A stretch of DNA of 64,000 nucleotides from Runella limosa DSM 17973 (GTDB lineage Bacteria > Bacteroidota > Bacteroidia > Cytophagales > Spirosomataceae), in assembly GCF_000482465.1 (NCBI RefSeq), contig NZ_KI519422.1, positions 425,623 to 489,622 of the forward strand. Direction: 5' to 3'. Both the position numbers and the translations under genes were made by a program. Shown one piece after another: positions 40,460 to 49,474 of this stretch (position 1 is the first letter of the stretch; every line of letters starts with the position of its first letter). The notes beneath the pieces were generated by a model. It was not told the origin of the DNA. It searched no databases and saw only the letters and a program-made list of their open reading frames with translations.

Positions 40460-41299
40460 ATGAAACTCTATCGTACCACCAATGGCTTTTATGCCGAGGC
40501 TGATGGCCAATTTTATAAAATCCCAACCTTTATTTGGGACGAACTTATCAACCGCGACGATTTGCACGCTTATTTGCGAACCACCATTGCTAGTCTTGCT
40601 CCCGAAGCATCTTTCGACGAAAGCAGCATTGTAGCTCCCGTAGGCACGCAGGAAGTGTGGGCGTCGGGTGTGACGTATTACCGCAGTAAAATTGCCCGCA
40701 TGGAAGAGTCAAAAGACTCAGGAGGCGATACCTTCTACGACAAAGTGTATGACGCCGAGCGTCCTGAGTTGTTTTTCAAAAGCCTTGCCCACAAAGTAGT
40801 GGGAAGTGGTGGCACAGTCAACATCCGTCCTGATTCGTCGTGGAACGTACCAGAGCCAGAATGGACGCTCTTTGCGACTTCAACGGGGAAAATTGTTGGA
40901 TATACCATCGGAAACGACATGAGTTCGCGTAGTATCGAAGGAGAAAACCCACTTTATTTGCCTCAGGCCAAAGTCTATGACGGTTCGGCAGCGTTGGGGC
41001 CTTGTTTGTACGTACCCGCCGAGCCAATGGCTGTTACGACCACTATTGATATTGAAATTTTACGGAATGACGCAAAAGTATTTGAAGGCCGTACAACCCT
41101 CGAACAACTCAAGCGCCGCCCCGAAGATTTGGTGAGTTATTTGTTCCGTTCCAATACATTTACCACAGGCGTATTCTTGATGACGGGCACAGGTCTTGTG
41201 CCTTCTAACGAATTTACGCTTCAAGTGGGTGACGTTGTCAATATCCGTATCGATAAAATCGGTCAATTGACCAACACTGTTGCGTTTGCTAAAGCTTAA
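40460..41299 (+). CDS. 2-keto-3-deoxy-pentonate dehydratase-like FAH-family protein
   Basis: 279 residues from the ATG at 40460 (a TTG 27 nt earlier is unlikely). It matches the KdaD/XylX-type subgroup of fumarylacetoacetate hydrolase-fold enzymes: [45 protein letters not shown] and [21 protein letters not shown]. The Glu/Asp metal ligands lie in these motifs. These enzymes dehydrate 2-keto-3-deoxy-D-arabinonate/xylonate to 2,5-dioxopentanoate. It is followed after 15 nt by a DHDPS-family enzyme and then GH127, supporting a pentose/pentonate role. Which stereoisomer is used cannot be told. Confidence 0.82.
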   Translation: MKLYRTTNGFYAEADGQFYKIPTFIWDELINRDDLHAYLRTTIASLAPEASFDESSIVAPVGTQEVWASGVTYYRSKIARMEESKDSGGDTFYDKVYDAERPELFFKSLAHKVVGSGGTVNIRPDSSWNVPEPEWTLFATSTGKIVGYTIGNDMSSRSIEGENPLYLPQAKVYDGSAALGPCLYVPAEPMAVTTTIDIEILRNDAKVFEGRTTLEQLKRRPEDLVSYLFRSNTFTTGVFLMTGTGLVPSNEFTLQVGDVVNIRIDKIGQLTNTVAFAKA

Positions 41300-41314
41300 A
41301 ATACACCAATCTAT

Positions 41315-42241
41315 ATGCAAGATACACTCCCACAGGGCTTTATCCCTGTGATGCTCACCCCGTTCAAAGAAAATGGTGAGATTGATTTCGATGGTTTGAC
41401 CCAACTTACTGAGTTATATTTACAAGCAGGAGCAGCGGGTCTTTTTGCCAATTGCCTCTCGTCCGAAATGTACGAACTCACCGAAGACGAGCGCCTTGCC
41501 ATTACGCGTCACGTAGTGGAGGTGGCCAACGGTCGCGTGCCAGTGGTGGCGACAGGTACGTTTGGCGGACCGATTGCTGAACAGGCTGAGTTTGCCAAGA
41601 AAATTTACGCAACGGGGATTCAAGCGGTGATTGTGATTACCAGCTTGCTGGCTGATGCCAACGAATCGGACGAGGTGTTTATGGAGCGAATGAACGAGCT
41701 TCTTCACCTAACGCCAGGCGTAATTTATGGACTGTACGAATGTCCTGTTCCTTACAAACGTCTCGTTACGGCCAAAGATTTGGGTGAATTAGCTGCGACG
41801 GGTCGGGTAGTTTACCACAAAGACACCTCACTCGACATTGACAATGTAAAAAGCAAAATCGCCGCCACCCAAGGGCAGCGTTTTGGCGTATATGATGCCT
41901 ATATGGAGCACGCCGTGGCATCGCTGCAAGCAGGTTCGGCAGGGTTATCGTGTATTCAGGGGAATTTCTTCCCAGAAGTTATTGTGTGGCTATGCGCAAA
42001 CTATAACAATCCTGACCAGCAAGCAGGCATTGCCCGCGTTCAGCAGTTGTTGATTGATACCATGCCTGTCATTCACTATGCGTATCCTACAGTAGCCAAG
42101 TATTATTTGCAAAAACGTGGTTTCCCAATCACGCTTTATACCCGTCGCAAGGTAGAAGAATGCACGGCAGAAGTGAAAACCGAGGTCGATGCACTTTACG
42201 AGCGCGTTGAGGCACTTGCCCAAGAACTCGGGATTAGCTAA
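41315..42241 (+). CDS. Dihydrodipicolinate synthase/N-acetylneuraminate lyase-family enzyme
   Basis: 308 residues. Class I aldolase fold with the Schiff-base lysine Lys169 in VVYHKDTS and the tyrosine Tyr141 in IYGLYECPVPYKRL. The DHDPS GTTGE motif is replaced by FANCLSSEMYELTEDER, so it is not DapA. Given the adjacent FAH-family dehydratase, a keto-deoxy sugar acid aldolase or L-2-keto-3-deoxyarabonate dehydratase role is likely (inference). Spacing of 15 nt puts both in one operon, which ends at the hairpins downstream. Confidence 0.82.
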   Translation: MQDTLPQGFIPVMLTPFKENGEIDFDGLTQLTELYLQAGAAGLFANCLSSEMYELTEDERLAITRHVVEVANGRVPVVATGTFGGPIAEQAEFAKKIYATGIQAVIVITSLLADANESDEVFMERMNELLHLTPGVIYGLYECPVPYKRLVTAKDLGELAATGRVVYHKDTSLDIDNVKSKIAATQGQRFGVYDAYMEHAVASLQAGSAGLSCIQGNFFPEVIVWLCANYNNPDQQAGIARVQQLLIDTMPVIHYAYPTVAKYYLQKRGFPITLYTRRKVEECTAEVKTEVDALYERVEALAQELGIS

Positions 42242-42280
42242 GTATCATCGCATTGGTTAGTTGTACGAAAATTTATAGAT

Positions 42281-42363
42281 AACCACATAGCCCACATAGA
42301 ATAAACACATAGAAACGATAGCTATGTTTTCTATGTGTTTATTCTATTGTGAGCTATGTGGTT
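42281..42363. repeat. Long near-perfect inverted repeat (~35-nt arms)
   Basis: The left arm 42281-42315 begins AACCACATAG and ends CACATAGAAA; the right arm 42328-42363 is its reverse complement except for one transition and one inserted base (36 against 35 nt). The loop is 12 nt (CGATAGCTATGT). Short direct motif CACATAG recurs inside the arms. It resembles a mobile palindromic (MITE- or REP-like) element between the DHDPS-family gene and GH127; no ORF inside. Confidence 0.75.
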
Positions 42364-42390
42364 TGGAATGAATGCCACTCACTCTTCATG

Positions 42391-42427
42391 GTCAGTCCCT
42401 AATAACGGGGCTGGCTTTTTTTATTTG
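42391..42427 (+). terminator. Rho-independent terminator
   Basis: Hairpin CAGTCCC / GGGGCTG (one G-U pair) with a loop TAATAAC, followed by a run of seven T. It ends transcripts of the pentonate genes before GH127. Confidence 0.75.
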
Positions 42428-42517
42428 CATTGCTTGGATTTCACCAAACTATGGCTGGTAGCGATTAAAAATCTTTCCCTTTGCGCTTTTCTTCCTAGCA
42501 AAACTATCTACCTCTAC

Positions 42518-44374
42518 ATGAAATCATCTTTTTATCTCTTCATCACCACTATCGCTTTGGCTACTAACTCATTAGCACAGCGGCAAATTGTACCTGTTAA
42601 TTTTTCGCAGGTTACGGTCAATGATTTTTTTTGGAAACCTCGCATTGAGAAAGTCCATTCGGCCACGCTGCCCGTGTGCATGACTTACACCGAAGACTCA
42701 ACGGCGCGGATTCGTAATTTTGAAAATGCCGCCAAACGCAGTGGTCAACACAAAGGAATTTATTTTGACGATTCGGACGTCTATAAAGTCATTGAAGGTA
42801 TTGCTTACACCCTCAAAACTACGCCTGACAAAGCCTTAGAAGCCAAAACCGACGAATGGATTGATAAGATTGCGGCCGCTCAACTTCCTGATGGTTATCT
42901 GAATACGTACTATACCCTCAAGGGACTTGACAAACGCTGGACCGACATGGAAAAGCACGAAGACTATTGTCTAGGGCATTTGATAGAGGGGGCGGTGGCC
43001 TACTACGATGCAACCCAAAAACGAAAACTACTCGATGTATCCATTCGATTTGCCAATCATTTTGACTCTACGTTTCGGCTTCAAAATCGTCCGTGGGTGA
43101 CGGGCCACCAAGAATTAGAATTGGCGCTGGTGAAACTTTACCATACGACCCAAAACGATCGCTACCTAAAACTCGCCGACTGGTTGATTGAACAGCGCGG
43201 CAAAGGAAATGGCCGTGGTCAGATTTGGACAGATAAAAATTTCGACGGCGCTCGCTATTGCCAAGACGATGTGCCCGTCCGCGAAATGAACGACATCAAA
43301 GGCCACGCCGTACGAGCCATGTACCTCTACACAGGCATGGCTGACGTAGCCGCCGAAACGGGCGACCGTGGCTACACCCAAGCCCTCGAACGCGTATGGG
43401 CCGATGTGGTAGAGCGAAATATGTACATCACAGGCGGAATCGGTTCTTCGACCAAAAACGAAGGCTTTACCATTGACTATGATCTCCCCAACGAATCGGC
43501 TTACTGCGAGACTTGTGCTTCGGTGGGAATGGTTTTTTGGAACCAGCGCATGAACCTCTATTCGGGCGAATCGAAGTATGTGGATGTACTCGAACGTTCG
43601 CTTTACAACGGTGCGCTGGCAGGTGTACAACTGACGGGAAATTTGTTTTTTTACGTAAATCCGCTGGCTTCGTTTGGGATGCACCACCGCAAACCTTGGT
43701 ACGGGACAGCTTGTTGCCCCAGCAACGTATCGCGCTTGTTGCCATCGGTGGGTGGCTATATTTACAACACCTCGGCCAATACACTTTGGGTGAATTTGTA
43801 CGTAGGGAGCAGTACCGAAGTAAAATTAGGCAATAACAAAGTGAAGTTTACCCAAAAAACCAACTATCCCTGGGCGGGCGAAGTAGAGCTCAAAGTAGTG
43901 TCCGACAGCAGCAAAGTTGACTTTGGGGTTAAATTAAGAATTCCCGCTTGGTGTGAAAAATACACGGTGGAAGTCAACGGGAAAGTGGTGCCTAATTTAG
44001 TATCGGACAAGGGTTACGTGACGGTTGCTCGCACTTGGACTAAAAACGATGTGTTGAAACTTCGCATGGATATGCCTGTAAAAGTTGTCGCGGCTGACCC
44101 TCGCGTGCAAGCCAACGTAGGGAAACGTGCGATTCAACGTGGCCCGCTTGTGTATTGCATTGAAGAACAAGACAATCGTCATTTGGACTACGACCAGATC
44201 GTTCTTTCACCCAAAACCCAATTTACTACGGCGTTTGAACCTGCTTTGCTTGGAGGTGTAACCACCATTAAGGCCCAAAACGGGAGTGATAGCTTTACGT
44301 TGATTCCCTACTATTCGTGGGACAACCGCCAAGCGGGCCGCATGAAAGTATGGATGGACTGGAAGGGGAAATAG
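42518..44374 (+). CDS. GH127 beta-L-arabinofuranosidase, exported
   Basis: 618 residues from the ATG at 42518. Signal peptide MKSSFYLFITTIALATNSLAQ. The zinc/catalytic site of GH127 is readable: Glu331-Thr-Cys333 (ETCAS) and Cys399/Cys400 (TACCPSN), corresponding to E338/C340 and C417/C418 of HypBA1, where C417 is the nucleophile. DGYLNTYY and GHLIEGAVAYY are also family motifs. It releases beta-L-arabinofuranose (or related) residues from plant glycans in the periplasm. It likely feeds pentose to the neighbouring xylA and keto-deoxy-pentonate genes. Confidence 0.93.
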   Translation: MKSSFYLFITTIALATNSLAQRQIVPVNFSQVTVNDFFWKPRIEKVHSATLPVCMTYTEDSTARIRNFENAAKRSGQHKGIYFDDSDVYKVIEGIAYTLKTTPDKALEAKTDEWIDKIAAAQLPDGYLNTYYTLKGLDKRWTDMEKHEDYCLGHLIEGAVAYYDATQKRKLLDVSIRFANHFDSTFRLQNRPWVTGHQELELALVKLYHTTQNDRYLKLADWLIEQRGKGNGRGQIWTDKNFDGARYCQDDVPVREMNDIKGHAVRAMYLYTGMADVAAETGDRGYTQALERVWADVVERNMYITGGIGSSTKNEGFTIDYDLPNESAYCETCASVGMVFWNQRMNLYSGESKYVDVLERSLYNGALAGVQLTGNLFFYVNPLASFGMHHRKPWYGTACCPSNVSRLLPSVGGYIYNTSANTLWVNLYVGSSTEVKLGNNKVKFTQKTNYPWAGEVELKVVSDSSKVDFGVKLRIPAWCEKYTVEVNGKVVPNLVSDKGYVTVARTWTKNDVLKLRMDMPVKVVAADPRVQANVGKRAIQRGPLVYCIEEQDNRHLDYDQIVLSPKTQFTTAFEPALLGGVTTIKAQNGSDSFTLIPYYSWDNRQAGRMKVWMDWKGK

Positions 44375-44399
44375 CCGCAAACGGTTCAGTATCGGAAGT

Positions 44400-46223
44400 T
44401 TAGCTTTGCATTAAGCTTAACTTCCGATAAAAGCTTTTTTCTTCCTTCAAAAGCTCGTCGTGCGTACCGCGTTCGATGATTTTTCCACCGCTTAATACCA
44501 ATATTTCGTCGGCGTGCTGAATGGTGCTGAGGCGGTGCGCAATGACCAAGGTCGTGCGGTTTTTCATCAAATTAGTCAAAGCTTCTTGCACCAACTTTTC
44601 AGATTCGGTGTCCAGGGCCGAAGTTGCTTCGTCTAAAATCAAAATCGGAGGATTTTTCAAAATTGCTCTTGCAATGCTCAAACGCTGCCGTTGACCACCC
44701 GAAAGCTTGGTGCCTCGGTCGCCAATAACCGTTTGGTAACTGTCGGGCTGTTCCAGAATAAAATCGTGGGCGTTGGCGATTTTAGCCGCTGCCATCACTT
44801 CTGTTTCGGTGGCTTCGGTGCCAAAAGCGATGTTGTTAAAAATCGTATCGTTGAAAAGAATAGATTCTTGCGTTACAATCCCCATTTGGTCGCGCAGCGA
44901 TTTTGTGGTGATGGAACGTAAATCCAGCCCATCAATCAAAATTTGCCCGTCAGTAGGGTCATAAAAACGGGGAATCATATCGGCAATCGTTGATTTACCC
45001 CCGCCCGACGAGCCTACAAGTGCAACGGTTTTGCCTTTTTTGAGTGAAAAAGAAATGTTTTGCAATACAGGAACTCCTTTTTCGTACTCAAACGAAAGGT
45101 TTTTTACTTCAATTGCTGAGTTAAACTGCTTGAACTGCTGGGCATTGGGCGCATCTTGAACTTCCAAAGGCATGTCAATCAAGCGCATGATGCGCTCGCC
45201 CGAGGCTACTCCGCGTTGGATACCACTGATGGCGTTAGAAATTTCTTTGGCAGGCCTTAACACCTGCGAAAAAATGATGATGTACGTCACGAAGGTAGAG
45301 GCCGAAAGCTCAAAATTATCAGAAAGTACCATCGAGCCACCATAAAGCAAGATACCTGCAACGACCGAAACCCCCATAAATTCCGACATTGGCGGAGCCA
45401 GTTCTTGACGAAACACCATGCGCAACAAGGAATGGCGATAGCCTTGGTTTTCTTCTTCAAAACGGCGACGAATGACTTTTTCGGCATTAAAACCTTTTAC
45501 CACCCGAATGCCCCCGAAGGTTTCGTCGAGCACGCTGATGATATTACTCAAACGCTGCTGAACTTCCGAGGCCGATTCCTTGAGTTTTTTGGCTAAGGTT
45601 CCAATGATAATTCCCGAAAGAGGAATGACTATCAAAGTAAAAAAAGTCAATTTTACCGACATCGCAAACAGTGTGACGAAGTAAAAAATGAGCGTAAACA
45701 GCTCTTTGAACAACGCGCTAAAAGCCCGCCCGAGCGAGTTTTCAATTTCCTGAACGTCGGTAGTAACGCGGGAAATGAGGTCGCCTTTGCGTTCGTTGGA
45801 GAAAAATGAAAGACTCAAACGAATGGCACTGTCAAAGACCGCTTGGCGCAGCTGGGCTACGGTGTGCGCTTTGAAATTTTCAATGATTCGTATTGAAAGG
45901 TATTTAAAAACGTTGGCCAGAAAAACGCACAACAAAATAGCCCCGCACACAAATTGCAGCGCGCCGAGTTTGCCGTATTGCTGAATGGCGTGCCCAAAGT
46001 AATATTGGAACAAATCGACCAAATAGGCTGCGTCGAAGCGGAAAGAAGGAAAAACCAATTGAGACGGAATTTTTGCTTTCCCAAAAAGAACATCTAGTAA
46101 AGGCTGAATCAGTGTAAAATTGAGTACCCCAAACAAGCTACCCAATAAAGAGGTAAAAAAGTACGGCCCTACGTATCGGCTAAGCGGGCGGGCGTACTGT
46201 AAAATGCGCCAGTAAATTTTCAT
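44400..46223 (-). CDS. ABC exporter, MsbA-like fused permease and ATPase
   Basis: 607 residues. Six-helix membrane domain to ~residue 345, then the ATPase: Walker A ALVGSSGGGKST, Q-loop VTQESILFND, signature LSGGQRQRLSIARA, Walker B ILILDEATSALDTESE and switch IAHRLSTI. Sequence style is closest to lipid A/lipopolysaccharide flippase MsbA of Bacteroidota, but other multidrug exporters look alike. It forms a homodimer in the inner membrane. It is convergent with GH127 and stands alone. Confidence 0.92.
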   Translation of the reverse strand: MKIYWRILQYARPLSRYVGPYFFTSLLGSLFGVLNFTLIQPLLDVLFGKAKIPSQLVFPSFRFDAAYLVDLFQYYFGHAIQQYGKLGALQFVCGAILLCVFLANVFKYLSIRIIENFKAHTVAQLRQAVFDSAIRLSLSFFSNERKGDLISRVTTDVQEIENSLGRAFSALFKELFTLIFYFVTLFAMSVKLTFFTLIVIPLSGIIIGTLAKKLKESASEVQQRLSNIISVLDETFGGIRVVKGFNAEKVIRRRFEEENQGYRHSLLRMVFRQELAPPMSEFMGVSVVAGILLYGGSMVLSDNFELSASTFVTYIIIFSQVLRPAKEISNAISGIQRGVASGERIMRLIDMPLEVQDAPNAQQFKQFNSAIEVKNLSFEYEKGVPVLQNISFSLKKGKTVALVGSSGGGKSTIADMIPRFYDPTDGQILIDGLDLRSITTKSLRDQMGIVTQESILFNDTIFNNIAFGTEATETEVMAAAKIANAHDFILEQPDSYQTVIGDRGTKLSGGQRQRLSIARAILKNPPILILDEATSALDTESEKLVQEALTNLMKNRTTLVIAHRLSTIQHADEILVLSGGKIIERGTHDELLKEEKSFYRKLSLMQS

Positions 46224-46418
46224 TTAAAACTCTAATACATTACATCAATCTCAACAACGATAAACTCTTTATAGTTGAGATGATGTACAGTTTTGTCAAA
46301 ATTGTTCATCTAATAGATGCCAAAGGTAACAAAAATCGCATGTTTGCCATAAGTATGTGTCGCGTTAGCTATTGCTAAAATGTGTTGATTTTCATATTTT
46401 TGATAAAAACATAGATGT

Positions 46419-46985
46419 ATGCAAACGGCCACTTTTGTTACTCTTGAAGAATACTTCGACTTACTTCAAAAATCTGACGTTAAACTGGAATACCATGCAG
46501 GCGAGGTAGTTGCTATGGCAGGTGCCCAGCCTGCGCATAATCGACTATGTATCACGCTTTCTACTGCGCTGGAAAATTGCTTACGAACAGGGGAATGTAT
46601 CGTGTTGAATAGTGATCAACTCATCAAAATCGAAGGGTGCCAAAAATATGTTTTTCCTGATTTGGTGATTGTTTGTAAAACACCTGTATATGAGAAGGCC
46701 CCAAATGGATTGGAAGCGTTAGAAAACCCTGAAATCATTATTGAGGTTCTGTCTGACTCTACAGAAGCCTATGATAGATTAGAGAAATTCGATTGTTACA
46801 AAACTATTCCGTCATTCCGAGAATATGTACTGGTGTCATCGAAAAAGAAAAAAGTGGAAGTCATCAAAAAACTCAGTGAAGCGGAGTGGTTAAGTCATAC
46901 CTACAATGAAAATGATACTACTCTTCAAATTGGAGACTGTATAATTACTTTGGAAGATATTTATCGTAAGGTCATGTTCGGGTAA
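46419..46985 (+). CDS. Uma2-family (DUF820) putative endonuclease
   Basis: 188 residues with the PD-(D/E)XK-like core of the Uma2 family: LEYHAGEVVAMAGAQPAHNRL at the N-terminus, YVFPDLVIVCK (Asp), and IIEVLSDSTEAYDRLEKFDCYKTIPSFREYVLV (Glu, then Lys). Family members are abundant in cyanobacteria and Bacteroidota and their biological role is unclear; nuclease activity is inferred from fold. It has no partner gene and base use is somewhat AT-rich. Confidence 0.88.
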   Translation: MQTATFVTLEEYFDLLQKSDVKLEYHAGEVVAMAGAQPAHNRLCITLSTALENCLRTGECIVLNSDQLIKIEGCQKYVFPDLVIVCKTPVYEKAPNGLEALENPEIIIEVLSDSTEAYDRLEKFDCYKTIPSFREYVLVSSKKKKVEVIKKLSEAEWLSHTYNENDTTLQIGDCIITLEDIYRKVMFG

Positions 46986-47033
46986 AACATTTACGAAAAG
47001 TGAGTAGGAAACAGTTTTTAATATTTTTTAAAA

Positions 47034-47041
47034 TATATTTG
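47034..47041 (+). promoter_or_regulatory. Possible -7 element for the cytochrome-DUF1549 gene
   Basis: TATATTTG fits TAnnTTTG; start codon at 47078 is 36 nt further. A clear -33 TTG is not seen at the expected spacing. Confidence 0.35.
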
Positions 47042-47077
47042 TACTTATTATAAACTGTTCCTGCCTTTATCGTGAAA

Positions 47078-49441
47078 ATGAATCGAAAAATACTTGCTTA
47101 CCTGTTCAAAAACAGGCTTTTAGTAGGAGTAGGCATTGCAGTTAGTTGTGTGACTACTGCTTGCTTTCTGAATGGAGGTAGCACGTCGGCAGCTTCTGTT
47201 CCTGACGAGGTTGACTATAACTATCACATCCGACCGATTCTCTCGGATCGTTGCTTTAAATGCCACGGCCCAGATGCTAACAAACGGGAGGCCGATTTGC
47301 GTTTGGACACCGAAGAAGCCGCTTACGCCGCGCTGAAAGACAATGCCAAACTTCACGCGATTGTTCCAGGTAAACCCGATGAGTCGGCGGTGTGGCTGCG
47401 GATTATTACCAAAGATACGGCCGAAATTATGCCGCCTTTGGAATCCAACCTCAAACTGAGCGAACACGAGATTTCACTGATTGAAAAGTGGATTAAACAA
47501 GGCGCTAAATACAAACCTCACTGGGCGTTTATTGCACCAGAAAGGCCCAAATTGCCCAACGTTGACAACGATGCTTGGCCTAAAAACTCCATCGACTATT
47601 TTACATTGGCTAAAATGGAAGAGAATGGCCTAAAGCCCAACGAAGAAGCTGATAAAGAACGGCTTTTGAAACGGGCGGCCTTGGATATTACGGGCCTTCC
47701 TCCATCGCTTGAGTTACAGGAGCGCTTTTTGAAAGATGAATCGCCGAATGCGTATGAAAAAGTGGTGGATGAGTTGTTGAGTTCAAAACACTACGGTGAA
47801 AAAATGGCGATTCCGTGGTTGGATGCCGCTCGCTATGCCGATTCGCACGGGTATCAAGACGATGGACTACGAACAATGTGGCCTTGGCGCGATTGGGTCA
47901 TTCATGCTTTTAACCAAAATTACAGCTACAGCAAATTTTTGACGTGGCAACTTGCGGGGGATTTGATTGTAAAACGTCAGAAGGGCAATCCCGCCAATCC
48001 CCTAATCAAAGAGGCATTGCTGGCGACGGGTTTTAATCGTAATCATAAAATCACGCAAGAAGGTGGGGTGATTGACGAAGAATACCGTATTGAGTACGTA
48101 ACCGACCGTACCAATACATTTGGGAAAACGTTTTTGGCTATGACCTACGAATGTGCCAAATGCCACGATCACAAGTACGACCCCATTCTACAAAAAGATT
48201 ATTACAGTGCTTTTGCCTTTTTCAATCAAGTTCCCGAAAAAGGATTGGTAGGAACCATTGATGCTTCCTTCGCCGACCCTCCAAACCTCAAGTTGACGAC
48301 CAAAGACGTCAAGAGTATTCTGACCTTTGTCAACAAAACCGATACCGCCGATGTGACGGTCATGGTAATGCAAGATTTGGACACGTTGCGGAAAACGCAC
48401 GTGTTGGGACGCGGTAATTATGACCAACCGACCGATGTGGTTGAGGCCCAAATGCCAAAATTCTTATTGCCTTTTGATACCAAAAAATACCCCGAAAACC
48501 GCCTAGGGCTTGCCCAGTGGATGCTTGATGCGAAAAACCCTCTAACGGCGCGGGTGTTTGTCAACCGGGTGTGGCAGGAGTTCTTTGGACGTGGCATTGT
48601 CAAAACTGTTGGCGATTTTGGAATGCAAGGAGAGTTGCCTTCACATCCGCAGTTGTTAGACTGGTTGGCGGTGGATTTTCGCACCCACGATTGGAACATT
48701 AAGCGTTTGGTGAAACAAATTGTGATGTCGGCAACCTATCGACAGTCGGCAGTGATAACGAAAGAACACTTGGCGAAAGACCCAGAAAATGTGTTGCTGG
48801 CGCGTGCCCCTCGAATGCGACTTTCGGCAGAGCTAGTGCGCGATTTTGTGTTATCTACAAGCGGGCTGCTCAGTCCTGCCATTGGTGGGCCAAGCGTCAA
48901 ACCTTACCAGCCAAAGGGCTTGTGGGAGGTAGCGACTTCGGGGCGTGGAAGCCTTAAAAGCTACATTCAAGACCACGGTGATAGCCTTTACCGAAGAGGA
49001 ATGTACGTCTTTATCAAACGGACGGTACCGCCGCCGTCGATGCTGATTTTTGATGCATCGAACCGCGACCAATGCGAGGTGAAACGTTCCCGAACCAATA
49101 CACCACTTCAGGCATTGGTAATGCTCAACGATCCTGTTGTACTTGAGTCTGCTAGGGTTTTGGCTGAGAAATTAGCCGTTGAAAAAATACCCGACGAGGA
49201 TAAAATCAAGAAAGCATTTCGCATCGTGGTGTGCCGAACTGGAAAAGATAAAGAACTCAGTGTGCTCGAAAAATATTTTGAAAGTGAGCAATCGGTGTTT
49301 GCCAAAGACCCCAAAAAAGCAGCGAAACTGCTGAGTGTAGGAGAACGTCCGCAAGCACGAATCGCCAATCGTCCTATGGTAGCAGCCCTTATGCAATCCA
49401 TCCTGATGATGTATAATTTGGAAGAGGCGATTATGAAATAA
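47078..49441 (+). CDS. Planctomycete-type cytochrome c / DUF1549 / DUF1553 protein
   Basis: 787 residues from ATG at 47078 (GTG two codons before is equally near). A hydrophobic N-terminus with cysteine 29 may be a lipoprotein signal. The PSCyt1 domain carries Cys59-Phe-Lys-Cys62-His63 in DRCFKCHGPDANKREADLRLD. DUF1549 (PSCyt2) follows, with a second CxxCH (ECAKCHDHKYDP) and GLPPSLELQERFL. DUF1553 (PSD1) ends the protein (NPLTARVFVNRVWQEFFGRGIVKT and RTNTPLQALVMLNDP). At ~790 residues it lacks the LamG-type insert of the long planctomycete relatives. It heads an operon with a DUF1501 protein; redox role inferred from heme motifs. Confidence 0.93.
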   Translation: MNRKILAYLFKNRLLVGVGIAVSCVTTACFLNGGSTSAASVPDEVDYNYHIRPILSDRCFKCHGPDANKREADLRLDTEEAAYAALKDNAKLHAIVPGKPDESAVWLRIITKDTAEIMPPLESNLKLSEHEISLIEKWIKQGAKYKPHWAFIAPERPKLPNVDNDAWPKNSIDYFTLAKMEENGLKPNEEADKERLLKRAALDITGLPPSLELQERFLKDESPNAYEKVVDELLSSKHYGEKMAIPWLDAARYADSHGYQDDGLRTMWPWRDWVIHAFNQNYSYSKFLTWQLAGDLIVKRQKGNPANPLIKEALLATGFNRNHKITQEGGVIDEEYRIEYVTDRTNTFGKTFLAMTYECAKCHDHKYDPILQKDYYSAFAFFNQVPEKGLVGTIDASFADPPNLKLTTKDVKSILTFVNKTDTADVTVMVMQDLDTLRKTHVLGRGNYDQPTDVVEAQMPKFLLPFDTKKYPENRLGLAQWMLDAKNPLTARVFVNRVWQEFFGRGIVKTVGDFGMQGELPSHPQLLDWLAVDFRTHDWNIKRLVKQIVMSATYRQSAVITKEHLAKDPENVLLARAPRMRLSAELVRDFVLSTSGLLSPAIGGPSVKPYQPKGLWEVATSGRGSLKSYIQDHGDSLYRRGMYVFIKRTVPPPSMLIFDASNRDQCEVKRSRTNTPLQALVMLNDPVVLESARVLAEKLAVEKIPDEDKIKKAFRIVVCRTGKDKELSVLEKYFESEQSVFAKDPKKAAKLLSVGERPQARIANRPMVAALMQSILMMYNLEEAIMK

Positions 49442-49474
49442 CTGGGCAAGAACACACAACAATTCATTAGAACT

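Noticed and set aside
41315..42241. Calling the DHDPS-family gene dapA
   Set aside because: The usual GTTGE motif is replaced and the context is pentose catabolism, so lysine biosynthesis is unlikely.
46990..47065. Imperfect inverted repeat AGGAAACAGTTT...AAACTGTTCCT upstream of the cytochrome-DUF1549 gene
   Set aside because: One bulged arm in AT-rich DNA with a ~35-nt gap; too weak to call an operator.
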